DNA of 27,547 bases from Eubacteriaceae bacterium UBA4266 (GTDB lineage Bacteria; Bacillota; Clostridia; Eubacteriales; Eubacteriaceae). The notes under the pieces are model-generated. The model was not told the origin of the DNA. It made no database searches and saw only the letters and a list, made by a program, of their open reading frames with translations. Shown here piece by piece: positions 18,340 to 25,738 of this stretch (the stretch's first letter is position 1; every line of letters begins with the position of its first letter). Made by a program: the position numbers and the translations under genes. The stretch spans positions 9,334 to 36,880 of the forward strand of contig DGWE01000092.1 of the NCBI GenBank assembly GCA_002396065.1, written 5' to 3'.

Positions 18340-18403
18340 AAAAAACAGCGGCCGCCGCAGTTGATCACGCAATCATTGCGATCAATCGCGGTTAAGCCGC
18401 TGT
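18340..18403 (-). terminator. Long terminator hairpin downstream of the M23 peptidase gene
   Basis: On the minus strand the outer stem ACAGCGGC / GCCGCTGT encloses CCGC/GCGG and GATCGCAAT / ATTGC-GATC stems and is followed by six Ts. It ends the ftsX-peptidase transcript. Confidence 0.85.
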
Positions 18404-18415
18404 ATAAGCTTTAAA

Positions 18416-19435
18416 TTAATTTCGGCCCTTGCCTGTAAACGTCAGGTTCGGGTAATAGGTCCGCGCGTCGACCTGCGCATTGTTGACGTAGAAATCGTAA
18501 TGGAGATGGGGCCCCGTCGAATGGCCCGTAGAGCCGCTTATCGCGACGACATCGCCCTTCTTGACCTTCTGTCCCACCTGGCACTTCACACTGCTCAAAT
18601 GGCCGTATCCGGAGCCGTAGGTGGTGCCGTCAGAACCGGTGCCGTAATCGATGGCGACGTAATTGCCGTAGCCGCTGGCTGCCCCCGCGTAGACGACGAT
18701 GCCGTCCGCAATGGCCATCACCGGCGTGCCCGTAGACACCGGCACATCGACCCCCTTGTGGTTGGTCGAACCGATACCGCCTGGGGAAGCCCGGCCGCCG
18801 AAGCCGCTGCTGATGTTCAGCGCGTTCGGGTTGTTCAAATCGATCGGCCAGATATAATCATTCTTCCAGGTGCCGCTGCCGAAGGTCAAATGCATCGAAT
18901 TGGCCGCCGAATTTTCAGCGTTGTACTCGCTGGCAAGTTTTTTATACTGTTCTTCCTGAGCTTTTTTCAGAGTCTGAAGCTCCTGCTGCGCCTTCTGAAT
19001 TTCGCCCTTGGTCGCGTTGATTTGATTCTGTTGATTCTGCAAGGTGTCGATTATGTTGCGGTCTGACTGGAGCACGGTGCGCATGCTGGTCAATCGAGAG
19101 ATCATCTCCGTGACATCCTTGGACGAGAATAGCACATCGAGATAGCCTGAATTGCCCACCATGTACATGGCACGTGCCCGTTTCTGAAAGGCCGCGAGGG
19201 AATCGTTGTAGGCTTTCTGATTCTGGGACAGCTGCGCATCGAGAGCCGACAGTTTCTTCTGATTGTCCGCCATCTGCTGGTCGGTCTTTTGCATTTGCGC
19301 CTGCACATTATCGAGCTGCTCTTTGGTAGCCGCTTGTACCGGATGATGAAAGCCGAATCCCATAACGAAAAGAAGGCCTGCTGACACAAGGCAGGCCAAA
19401 ATTCGGATTCGTTTTGTTGGTTTGGTTGTACTCAA
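18416..19435 (-). CDS. Secreted coiled-coil M23 (LytM) peptidoglycan endopeptidase, EnvC/CwlO-context
   Basis: Cell-wall hydrolase exported by a Sec signal peptide (basic MSTTKPTKRIR, then a hydrophobic stretch, AxA-like site at VQAA near residue 36). Residues about 38-175 form a long coiled coil rich in Gln and Lys; the C-terminal half is an M23 domain with zinc ligands His226 and Asp230 (NHKGVDVP) and His310/His312 (GPHLHYD). All catalytic residues are kept, so it should be active, unlike EnvC. The start is TTG at 19435, preceded by GGGAG; no ATG fits. It follows ftsX by 33 bases, so FtsX probably controls it, as FtsEX controls EnvC, PcsB or CwlO. Confidence 0.9.
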   Translation of the reverse strand: MSTTKPTKRIRILACLVSAGLLFVMGFGFHHPVQAATKEQLDNVQAQMQKTDQQMADNQKKLSALDAQLSQNQKAYNDSLAAFQKRARAMYMVGNSGYLDVLFSSKDVTEMISRLTSMRTVLQSDRNIIDTLQNQQNQINATKGEIQKAQQELQTLKKAQEEQYKKLASEYNAENSAANSMHLTFGSGTWKNDYIWPIDLNNPNALNISSGFGGRASPGGIGSTNHKGVDVPVSTGTPVMAIADGIVVYAGAASGYGNYVAIDYGTGSDGTTYGSGYGHLSSVKCQVGQKVKKGDVVAISGSTGHSTGPHLHYDFYVNNAQVDARTYYPNLTFTGKGRN

Positions 19436-19468
19436 AATGAATCTCCCATTTCTAATGGATACTGCGGT

Positions 19469-20413
19469 TCACGCTTCGAGGTATTTCCGCATCGAGAAGA
19501 CGGACCCGAGAGAGCCGATGGCAATGCCGTAAACGAGGCAAAAGGCCAGAAGCGGTGCAAACATCGACGAGAAGGACACGACTCCCGCATCCATTGGCAT
19601 CGATACCGCGTGCATGATGTAATTTGAAATGCCGGTGTAGCCGAAGCCGATGATCGCCAAAGCGATCACCGCACCGAGGGCGCCGAGGAAAGCTCCTTCG
19701 AGAATAAAAGGTGCCCGGATATACCAGTCAGTGGCGCCGACGTAACGCATCACACGGATTTCCTTACGTCGCGCAAAGCAGGTCAGCTTGATGGTGTTGT
19801 AGACAATAAACAGTGACACCACCGATAAGATGACGATCAAAACGGCGCTGAAGATATTGCTGAAATGGCTGAAAGAAATCAGCGCGTTGACGTATTCTTC
19901 ACCATATTTAACGTCGGTCACGCCGTAGCCGTTGAGATCGAGGGCGTACTTGCGCACTGCGGCAATATGGTTCGCATTGTCAATTTTCACGTTGTAAGAC
20001 GCTGGCATCGGGTTGTTGCTGCTGTTGTAACCGCTCAACAGGCCCGAATACCCTTTTAAGCTCTTCGAAAAATCAGACAATGCTTTATCTGCCGAGACGT
20101 ATGTCGTGCTGACCACGTGCGGATTTTCCTTGAGTTTCGAATTCAAAATATTGAGCTGATCCTGAGACAAGTTGTTCTGAACGTAAACCTTCAATTCCAT
20201 CTTCGATTCGACTTGTTGCGTCACGCTCTGGACATTAGCCGAAAAAACAACAAAAATACCCAAAATGATCAAAGCCGCAACAATCGAAAGAATGGACGCA
20301 GCGCTCATCAGCGAATTGCGTCGGAGGCTCCCCCGCGTTTCTTTGAGAATGCTCTTCACGTAAGCAGACGTGCTGCCATCATGGGTTCGAAATTGATTTT
20401 TATCTTTAGACAA
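19469..20413 (-). CDS. ftsX: Cell-division ABC transporter permease FtsX
   Basis: Membrane subunit of FtsEX, which activates peptidoglycan hydrolases. The 314-residue protein has a cytoplasmic N-terminus, a first membrane helix (about residues 40-60), a large extracellular domain (about 61-185) and three further helices (about 188-212, 237-260, 280-305), with MRYVGATDWYIRAPFILEG, the conserved FtsX motif before helix 3. The start is TTG at 20413 with GAGG six bases upstream. Unusually, ftsE is not adjacent: upstream is a divergent folate gene, and the promoter at 20464-20492 directly serves ftsX. The next gene is the M23 hydrolase, a likely functional partner. Confidence 0.93.
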   Translation of the reverse strand: MSKDKNQFRTHDGSTSAYVKSILKETRGSLRRNSLMSAASILSIVAALIILGIFVVFSANVQSVTQQVESKMELKVYVQNNLSQDQLNILNSKLKENPHVVSTTYVSADKALSDFSKSLKGYSGLLSGYNSSNNPMPASYNVKIDNANHIAAVRKYALDLNGYGVTDVKYGEEYVNALISFSHFSNIFSAVLIVILSVVSLFIVYNTIKLTCFARRKEIRVMRYVGATDWYIRAPFILEGAFLGALGAVIALAIIGFGYTGISNYIMHAVSMPMDAGVVSFSSMFAPLLAFCLVYGIAIGSLGSVFSMRKYLEA

Positions 20414-20463
20414 TTGATTCCTCGCTGTTCTAGCGGTAATTTACTTCCGTTAAATTTATAAAA

Positions 20464-20492
20464 ATTGTATCATAGTAACTATATTTTTTCAA
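20464..20492 (-). promoter_or_regulatory. Promoter of ftsX
   Basis: Minus strand TTGAAA (20487-20492), 17-base spacer, TACAAT (20464-20469). Confidence 0.75.
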
Positions 20493-20533
20493 TAAAACCT
20501 TAAATGGTCCTGGTGCTCTCCCTCATAGAACTA

Positions 20534-20542
20534 TGCTATAAT
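20534..20542 (+). promoter_or_regulatory. Extended -10 promoter of the folate genes
   Basis: TGCTATAAT with no good -35, the same extended -10 sequence as upstream of dhaK. About 33 bases before the ATG. Confidence 0.6.
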
Positions 20543-20574
20543 ATTTTTATTGTTAATGTAAAGGAGACGTTCAA

Positions 20575-21162
20575 ATGAAGCATGCCAAAAAGACGGCGCG
20601 CCGCAAAATCCTCGCGCTCAGAGACGCCGCTCACGATCCAAAAACTGATGCAGCGATGATCCAGACCCTGATGGCGCTTGACGCCTATCAAAAGGCCAAA
20701 GCACTGGCTTGTTACGTCAGCTATGGCTCAGAAGTGGACACCCACCCGCTGATCACACGGGCGCTGTCCGACGGAAAAACCGTCGCTGTGCCTCATTGTG
20801 TGATGAAAACCCACGAAATGAAAATGCTGACCCTCTCGCATTTTCCAGACGATCTCAAACCCGGGACCATGGGGATTCTCGAACCCGACCCCGCTATTTG
20901 CCCGGAAATGCCACCGGACGCCATCGACTTGATGATTGTGCCCGGCGTTGGATTCACCGAAAGCGGCGAGCGACTGGGTTACGGCGGCGGTTTTTACGAC
21001 CGCTATCTGCCGAGGCTTCGCCCTGATGCGGCGCGTATTGCCCTCGTTCCTGAATATCTCCTTTTCAACGCGCTGCCCACTGAGGACCACGATCAACGGG
21101 TTCCCGTCATCATCACGGAACGCCGCATCATCAACTGTTATCACAACAACGCATCCCATTAA
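20575..21162 (+). CDS. 5-formyltetrahydrofolate cyclo-ligase
   Basis: ATP-dependent conversion of 5-formyl-THF to 5,10-methenyl-THF, recycling folate. The 195-residue protein shows an N-terminal basic helix (KKTARRKILALRDAA), YVSYGSEVDTHPLI, LKPGTMGILEP, IDLMIVPGVGFTESGERLGYG and the phosphate-binding GYGGGFYDRYL (135-145), all family motifs. ATG follows AAAGGAGACG. It is followed after 35 bases by folC, another folate gene, and likely forms an operon with it. Confidence 0.95.
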   Translation: MKHAKKTARRKILALRDAAHDPKTDAAMIQTLMALDAYQKAKALACYVSYGSEVDTHPLITRALSDGKTVAVPHCVMKTHEMKMLTLSHFPDDLKPGTMGILEPDPAICPEMPPDAIDLMIVPGVGFTESGERLGYGGGFYDRYLPRLRPDAARIALVPEYLLFNALPTEDHDQRVPVIITERRIINCYHNNASH

Positions 21163-21197
21163 ACCGTCATTTAATAATCAAGAAAGAGAGGCAAATT

Positions 21198-22508
21198 ATG
21201 ACGCCTGAAGAAGCAAAGGCCTATATTCAATCCCGAGGGGTATTCGGAAGTGTCCTCGGGCTCGACACCATCGGCGCAATCATGGCCGAACTGAACCACC
21301 CGGAACGCTCGATTAAATGCATTCACATCGCCGGCACCAACGGCAAAGGCTCCACCGCCCACATGATTTCCGCCGTCCTGACCGAAGCCGGTTACCAGAC
21401 CGGGCTTTACACCTCGCCTGCGCTAGAATCCTTCAATGAACGTTTCTGTCTGAACGACGAACCCATTTCTGACGAAGATTTGGCTGCGGCCACCGAAAAG
21501 GTCAAAGCTGCGGCAGAAACCGTCGTCGAAAAAGGCGGCGCCGAAGCTACCTGCTTTGAGCTGGAAACGGCCATCGCCTTCGTCTATTTCTGGGATAAAA
21601 AAGTCGATTTCGCCATCATTGAAGTCGGTCTTGGCGGCCGGCTCGACGCAACCAACATCATCCCAGGGCCAAAATGCGCGGTCATCACCAAAATCAGCAA
21701 AGACCACACAGAATACCTGGGCGATACGCTCGAAGACATCGCGGCAGAAAAGGCCGAAATCATCAAATTTGGCACCGGCGGTGTTGTCATGGCGCCTCAG
21801 CTTTCCGAATCTGTACGTCAAATTATCGAAAAGCGTGCCTGGGACCGAGGCGCCCGGATTTACGACGGTGAACAATACAAGCTGCACCTGGTCAAGGCGG
21901 ATCTCGACGGACAGTTGGTTTCGTCCCGCAGCCTGGCCTACCATCCCCTTGGCCGCTTCCGCATCAACCTCCTCGGCCGCCATCAGTTAGAAAACGCCGG
22001 CAATGCGTTAGCTGCGCTAGTCGCGCTGATGGAAGAGAAATACATCATTCCTTTTGAAGCGATCCGCCAAGGCATCGCCCATGTCAAACTCCACGGGCGC
22101 TTCGAAATTTTGTCGAGATCGCCAATGGTTCTGATCGACGGCGCACACAATCTCGACGGAATTCAGTGCTTTGTCGACAACCTCGACGATTATTTCTTAA
22201 AAACCGATAAGCCTTACCGCCTGAACCTCTATTTCGGTATGCTCGCGGACAAAGATATCGACGGCTGTCTCAAGCTGCTGGTGCCCCGTGCTGAGAAAAT
22301 TTCGACCTTGACTCCGGACAATGAACGGGCCGTCGACGCCGAAGCCATGGCGGAAAAAATCAAGAAGGCATACGGGAAAGACGTCACCGCTTTCGATTCG
22401 CCAGAAGCCGCACTGGCCACTCTCGACAATTCAGAGGATGTGGTCAACGCCTTTGTCGGCTCCCTCTACATGATCGGGCGGGTGCGCACGGCGTTTTTCA
22501 ACCGTTAA
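21198..22508 (+). CDS. folC: Folylpolyglutamate synthase / dihydrofolate synthase FolC
   Basis: Mur-ligase-family enzyme adding glutamate to folates. The 436-residue product has the P-loop HIAGTNGKGSTAHM (43-56), GLYTSPALESFNERF, EVGLGGRLDATNII, KISKDHTEYLG and the LIDGAHNLDGI motif of the C-terminal domain. ATG follows AAAGAGAGGC. The last seven codons and the stop (residues RTAFFNR) lie in a 32-base segment that is repeated at 26139-26170, where it encodes the same residues with one synonymous difference; the 3' end of folC thus looks like an integration site. Confidence 0.96.
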   Translation: MTPEEAKAYIQSRGVFGSVLGLDTIGAIMAELNHPERSIKCIHIAGTNGKGSTAHMISAVLTEAGYQTGLYTSPALESFNERFCLNDEPISDEDLAAATEKVKAAAETVVEKGGAEATCFELETAIAFVYFWDKKVDFAIIEVGLGGRLDATNIIPGPKCAVITKISKDHTEYLGDTLEDIAAEKAEIIKFGTGGVVMAPQLSESVRQIIEKRAWDRGARIYDGEQYKLHLVKADLDGQLVSSRSLAYHPLGRFRINLLGRHQLENAGNALAALVALMEEKYIIPFEAIRQGIAHVKLHGRFEILSRSPMVLIDGAHNLDGIQCFVDNLDDYFLKTDKPYRLNLYFGMLADKDIDGCLKLLVPRAEKISTLTPDNERAVDAEAMAEKIKKAYGKDVTAFDSPEAALATLDNSEDVVNAFVGSLYMIGRVRTAFFNR

Positions 22509-22516
22509 TTTTCGCA
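22485..22516 (+). repeat. folC 3'-end repeat, left copy (candidate attachment site)
   Basis: This 32-base segment matches 26139-26170 at 30 positions, including 22 identical bases in a row (22491-22512 with 26145-26166). It covers the folC stop codon. Direct orientation, 3.65 kb apart, flanking accessory genes. Confidence 0.75.
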
Positions 22517-22521
22517 GGGAA

Positions 22522-23526
22522 GTGTGCATTGCTTCTATGATTCAGTTAACCGACTATCTTTACGCTGGTGATACCCTCTTGCGTATCATCCACAAATACG
22601 CCGACGATCTGCGGAAAAACGCCGCGGACACCCATAACGCTCTGGATCTGATTCATGCCAATTTTCTAATCCAGATGAGTGAGCTTCTGGAGCATAACGA
22701 TTTCCTGACCTCCCAGTCTCAGCGGATCCGAGAATTTTATAAGTATATGGCCGATCACTACGGCCTTTACGCCTTTACCTTCCGGGGCCGGATCAAATCG
22801 CTGATCCGCACAGAGGAAAAGTTTAATGCTTATATTGTCAACGGCATCTATCGCTATCATGCAAAGCATGGCACCTATCCCCCGGTTTCGATGCTTCGAG
22901 AACAAATCGGCCGTTTCAAGGATCTGATTGCTTACCGCATCGTCCTGTCCCTGCCGGCCTGTCATCTGAAACCCGGAGATGACCGGGCACAGATCGAAGC
23001 GCATACGCTGTATGAGATCGCCAATATCCTGCCGGCGTTTCTTGAAGAGCGGGGATTTACCGCGCAACTCTCCCTCACCGATCTTCCGGTGTGCTCCCCG
23101 CTGCTTAGCGACAGTGTCCGACCGTACTACAAGGATTATGTGGCCAACACCAATGAGTTGGGCTACCGTTCACTTCATCTGTCACTTTTTGATAATCTGA
23201 GCAGAAGTTATCTGGAGATTCAGCTGCGCACGAAGGATATGGATGATTACGCGGAAATCGGGGCAGCCAACCACAGCAGCTATGAAAAGCGCCAGGCACA
23301 GGAGCGATTGCGCCGCAAGGAAATACCGGAGGGTGCGTGTCCTTATTTCGACGAAGCCTACGCACGCATTGCTGCGCTTCAAAACCTTGATATTTCAAAA
23401 ATTGATGTCAATATGTTTACCGCTCTCGACCGCTACCGGATCAACGACGGCTGTGGTCTGTACCACGGCAGGCTCATCCTGCCTTACGAACACCTGTCAA
23501 AATTTCAGAATGATGAGATTGGCTGA
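22522..23526 (+). CDS. RelA/SpoT synthetase-domain protein (putative alarmone synthetase or related nucleotide pyrophosphokinase)
   Basis: A 334-residue protein with the RelA/SpoT synthetase core but no HD hydrolase, TGS or ACT domain. Visible family motifs are FRGRIKSLIRTEEKF (87-101; basic ATP-binding segment), FKDLIAYRIVL (132-142; the DxxxxR motif with Asp134, Gly changed to Ala), NELGYRSLHLS (211-221), YLEIQLRTKDMDDYAEIGA (230-248; with the catalytic Glu232) and AANHSSYEKR. An all-helical N-terminus (about 1-80) precedes it. The start is unclear: GTG 22522 sits too close to AGGGA, ATG 22537 is too far, and ATT 22528 has ideal spacing. It lies inside the folC-end repeats. The synthesised nucleotide, and whether this is housekeeping or a toxic synthetase, is unknown. 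Confidence 0.82.
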   Translation: MCIASMIQLTDYLYAGDTLLRIIHKYADDLRKNAADTHNALDLIHANFLIQMSELLEHNDFLTSQSQRIREFYKYMADHYGLYAFTFRGRIKSLIRTEEKFNAYIVNGIYRYHAKHGTYPPVSMLREQIGRFKDLIAYRIVLSLPACHLKPGDDRAQIEAHTLYEIANILPAFLEERGFTAQLSLTDLPVCSPLLSDSVRPYYKDYVANTNELGYRSLHLSLFDNLSRSYLEIQLRTKDMDDYAEIGAANHSSYEKRQAQERLRRKEIPEGACPYFDEAYARIAALQNLDISKIDVNMFTALDRYRINDGCGLYHGRLILPYEHLSKFQNDEIG

Positions 23527-23610
23527 GATACTAATGAAGCAAAAAGCGAAATAATTTTATTATGCACCATTTATTTATTCTTCTCTATCTCTTTCGAAAG
23601 CAAAAAAGAT

Positions 23611-23636
23611 AAGGGACTGCCCTTTGACAGTCCCTT
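23611..23636. terminator. Terminator hairpin, copy 1 of an exact 26-base repeat
   Basis: AAGGGACTG / CAGTCCCTT stem with an eight-base loop. Near T runs exist on both sides (GAAATTTTTT on plus, ATCTTTTTT on minus), so it can end the synthetase transcript and the convergent island operon. Identical to 26177-26202. Confidence 0.85.
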
Positions 23637-23660
23637 GAAATTTTTTGAGCTTTATATTTA

Positions 23661-23954
23661 TCAATAAATAATCGTGACTTTTACGTCTTTTTCGATTTCC
23701 ATAAAAGACTTTCCATCAAAACATTTTTCCGATAAAACGGCATCGATATTTTGGGGATCAATCGTATTCTGATCTCGTATCTTCTTTTTTGCAATGCAAT
23801 TTGGAGCATCTTGTGTACAATCCCAAATGACGAGAAATGTGCCATCCTCATCTAATTCCGGTTGGATCACATACGTCGTCCCGTCGTAAATAAACTCCAC
23901 ATCGTGGGCATTTTGAAGGACTTCATATAATGCTTTCATTGTTATGCCTTGCAT
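23661..23954 (-). CDS. Small acidic protein, immunity-like partner of the upstream gene
   Basis: Unnamed 97-residue acidic protein (DVEFIYDGTTYVIQPELD, VIWDCTQDAPNCIA, EKCFDGKSFMEIEKDV). No catalytic motif or membrane segment. Its ATG overlaps the upstream stop in TGATG and has GGGGG seven bases before, so it is translationally coupled to the toxin-like gene. An acidic small protein immediately after a basic, His-rich C-terminal domain is the pattern of polymorphic-toxin immunity genes; that role is inference. An internal Met at codon 6 is a possible start. Confidence 0.7.
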   Translation of the reverse strand: MQGITMKALYEVLQNAHDVEFIYDGTTYVIQPELDEDGTFLVIWDCTQDAPNCIAKKKIRDQNTIDPQNIDAVLSEKCFDGKSFMEIEKDVKVTIIY

Positions 23955-24349
23955 CACTTTACCCCCTTAAATAGTCTCTTATGTTTTTCATATAGTTTGT
24001 CTCCAGGATGAAGGAAATTAGGCCGACCTGTTACATCTCCGTTTTTATAATAATGGACATGCAATGATTTCTTTCCCCGATGTGTTCCAAAATCAATCCG
24101 ATATACTGGCATTCGGTTCTCAGCAAAAATAATAAATTGTCTAAATACACCCTTATCATCATACAATAAATAAGATGTCCCTGGCGTATTTGACCTCTCC
24201 GGCAAGCTAAGACTTGCTTTATCATCTTTAGGTCTGAGAACTTTTATGCCTTCGACATAATCAACTGCCTTCCATTTTGCTGGTGTGTTAAAACCACCGC
24301 TTTCTAAGAATGATCCTCTGCTTCCCATTGTAAACCACGCTTCCTCCAT
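23954..24349 (-). CDS. Toxin-like C-terminal-domain protein, overlaps the DUF4417 gene
   Basis: A 131-residue basic protein. MGSRGSFLESGGF near the N-terminus is a Gly/Ser linker of the kind that precedes variable C-terminal domains in phage-like and polymorphic-toxin proteins; then TSYLLYDDKGVFRQF, VYRIDFGTHRGKKSLHVHYY and a basic tail KLYEKHKRLFKGVK. The His-rich HR/HVH segment could be an active site. It overlaps the DUF4417 gene by 46 bases in the -1 frame, and the ATG at 24349 lacks a clear ribosome site, so it may be made by coupling or be the displaced C-terminus of a fused protein. Specific family not recognised. Confidence 0.65.
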   Translation of the reverse strand: MEEAWFTMGSRGSFLESGGFNTPAKWKAVDYVEGIKVLRPKDDKASLSLPERSNTPGTSYLLYDDKGVFRQFIIFAENRMPVYRIDFGTHRGKKSLHVHYYKNGDVTGRPNFLHPGDKLYEKHKRLFKGVK

Positions 24350-24969
24350 CTCTGTGAAAAAGATGGATAATAAACCACATTTGGTAAATCATCAATTTCC
24401 GGAAAAGGTCTCCCACAAATAATAATATGAGTCGGAGATTTTTGGGTTTCCAATTCTTCTACACCCCGTAAAAATATTCTTCGGCTATAAGGACTAGAGA
24501 GACAACCGTTTGTACTGATCGCAATAGAGCTATTTTCAGGTAAACCATCAAAGCACCATTCGAAATCATTTTCTGTACACCACGACGCAACTGGAATAAT
24601 GTTAAACCCCTGTTGTTGAAGATAATATGCCATAACTCTATTGCGTGTACAATTCCAGATTATTTGTCCTGGGAGCATTTCCGGAAACATTGAATAGTCT
24701 GTTGTAATGATTCCTGCGAATTTTTTCAAATTTGAAAAGCTAACCTCTGGATGGTTCCAAAATTTTTCAAACATTACATCGTCAATAAAAAAATCAACCC
24801 AATAATTTTCAGGAGAGGAAATTCCTTTTCTCTCATTAAATCCAATAACCTTATTTGGCACAGCTTGTGTAGGTTCAAGCTGCGGCAATCTGTATTTACC
24901 GACAAGTGTAGCATTGTGCCAATAATATAATTTAAAATTATCGTATTTTCTGTCATTTGTTTTTAACAT
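24304..24969 (-). CDS. DUF4417 domain-containing protein
   Basis: A 221-residue protein matching the DUF4417 pattern: FAGIITTDYSMFPEMLPGQIIWNCTRNRVMAYY (about 86-118), GFNIIPVASWCTENDFEWCFDGLP, SSIAISTNGC and THIIICGRPF. Function is unknown; the family is common on phages and mobile elements. AT-rich composition contrasts with the folate genes to the left. The ATG at 24969 has no strong ribosome site. Upstream lies a TTGACA element and a 15-base sequence shared with the XRE-gene promoter. Its 3' end overlaps the toxin-like gene in another frame. Confidence 0.78.
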   Translation of the reverse strand: MLKTNDRKYDNFKLYYWHNATLVGKYRLPQLEPTQAVPNKVIGFNERKGISSPENYWVDFFIDDVMFEKFWNHPEVSFSNLKKFAGIITTDYSMFPEMLPGQIIWNCTRNRVMAYYLQQQGFNIIPVASWCTENDFEWCFDGLPENSSIAISTNGCLSSPYSRRIFLRGVEELETQKSPTHIIICGRPFPEIDDLPNVVYYPSFSQRWRKRGLQWEAEDHS

Positions 24970-24994
24970 ATTTTTGTGTCTTTCTGATAAAAAT

Positions 24995-25009
24995 TTATTA
25001 TTTTGTCAA
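24995..25009 (-). promoter_or_regulatory. Copy of the XRE promoter/operator sequence upstream of the DUF4417 gene
   Basis: Minus strand TTGACAAAATAATAA differs at one base from TTGACAAAATGATAA in the XRE promoter (26105-26119). Contains a TTGACA -35. No convincing -10 for the DUF4417 gene follows at 16-18 bases. Confidence 0.5.
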
Positions 25010-25038
25010 TTTACAAGTAATTTGAATTATGCTAAAAT
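25010..25038 (+). promoter_or_regulatory. Plus-strand promoter inside the island
   Basis: TTTACA (25010-25015), 17-base spacer ending TATGC, TAAAAT (25033-25038). It faces away from the DUF4417 gene, back to back with the TTGACA at 25004-25009, and drives no protein gene. Confidence 0.55.
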
Positions 25039-25044
25039 ACTATT

Positions 25045-25123
25045 AATTTAAGTAGATATGTTTAGCATATCCCGTTATGCACGCTTAATAATTGTTGTCC
25101 CAGTTATTAAGCGTCTTTTATTT
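25045..25123 (+). ncRNA. Candidate small RNA of about 75-80 nt
   Basis: Between the promoter at 25010 and an intrinsic terminator there is no open frame on the plus strand. The transcript would contain GATATG / CATATC (25055-25071), a competing GCATA / TATGC stem (25065-25080) and an 11-base terminator stem ACGCTTAATAA / TTATTAAGCGT (25081-25114) followed by CTTTTATTT. It overlaps only the last bases of immA in antisense. Existence is inferred from promoter plus terminator alone. Confidence 0.4.
25081..25119 (+). terminator. Plus-strand terminator hairpin
   Basis: Perfect 11-base stem (25081-25091 with 25104-25114) and T-rich tail on the plus strand only. No plus-strand gene precedes it within 1.4 kb, which is why a small RNA is proposed. 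Confidence 0.65.
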
Positions 25124-25738
25124 GCATATCGCATCACTCCCTTCATGATTCGGATCAGTCCACACTGCTTGGATCTGACTATTTTCTTCGTACAACAACA
25201 TTAAATCTTTTTCATACCGTGTGAACTGATTACCAGCCATATGCCTATGTAACCATTTTTGATAATATTCGAATGCATAAAAAGCTGCTTCAAGACTAAT
25301 ATCAAATGCATCATAAATATCCTTTACAGATTTGGCTTTTATCTTATAAATAAATATTGGCGGGGCAATTGCGTATTTAGCAAAGAAATCCGCTTCAGCT
25401 TCCTCACGCTCACCGTGTCCCGTATGGTCTAAAACAATATGACCAATTTCATGTAAAATTGTCCAGTTCAGACGTGCATATTTTCGAATATCGTTGTAGT
25501 AAATATATTCCTGTCCATTATTTTCTAGAAAAAAACCATCTTCGCTGGTTTTCATCGCACATTCTAATCTTCTTTCAGATAAGGACGAATATGGAATCAT
25601 CGTTATCCCAATTTTCGAAGCAATCTCAAATCCCGAAATAGGAATACATTTTATCTTGTAACGTACAAAAATATTAGTTACTTCGCCTTTAATAAATTCA
25701 TAATCTTCATCTGTCAACTTCCAGCAGCATCTACTCAT
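25118..25738 (-). CDS. ImmA/IrrE family metallo-endopeptidase
   Basis: Zinc protease of the DUF955 group that in ICEs and prophages cleaves the partner repressor to induce the element. The 206-residue product has NWTILHEIGHIVLDH with the HExxH site at 96-100 and the following EREEAEADFFAKY (third ligand Glu). The start is the ATG at 25736-25738, within the last codons of the XRE gene (ATGAGTAG overlap), with GGGAG six bases upstream; longer frames are rejected. The C-terminal half is a helical domain without a recognised fold. The pairing with XRE is the ImmA-ImmR arrangement. Confidence 0.93.
   Translation of the reverse strand: MSRCCWKLTDEDYEFIKGEVTNIFVRYKIKCIPISGFEIASKIGITMIPYSSLSERRLECAMKTSEDGFFLENNGQEYIYYNDIRKYARLNWTILHEIGHIVLDHTGHGEREEAEADFFAKYAIAPPIFIYKIKAKSVKDIYDAFDISLEAAFYAFEYYQKWLHRHMAGNQFTRYEKDLMLLYEENSQIQAVWTDPNHEGSDAICK

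Noticed and set aside
24304..24370. Programmed -1 slippery heptamer joining DUF4417 to the toxin-like frame
   Set aside because: CCA TCT TTT TCA is the only run of Ts in the overlap and does not fit the X XXY YYZ rule in frame, so no frameshift signal can be claimed.
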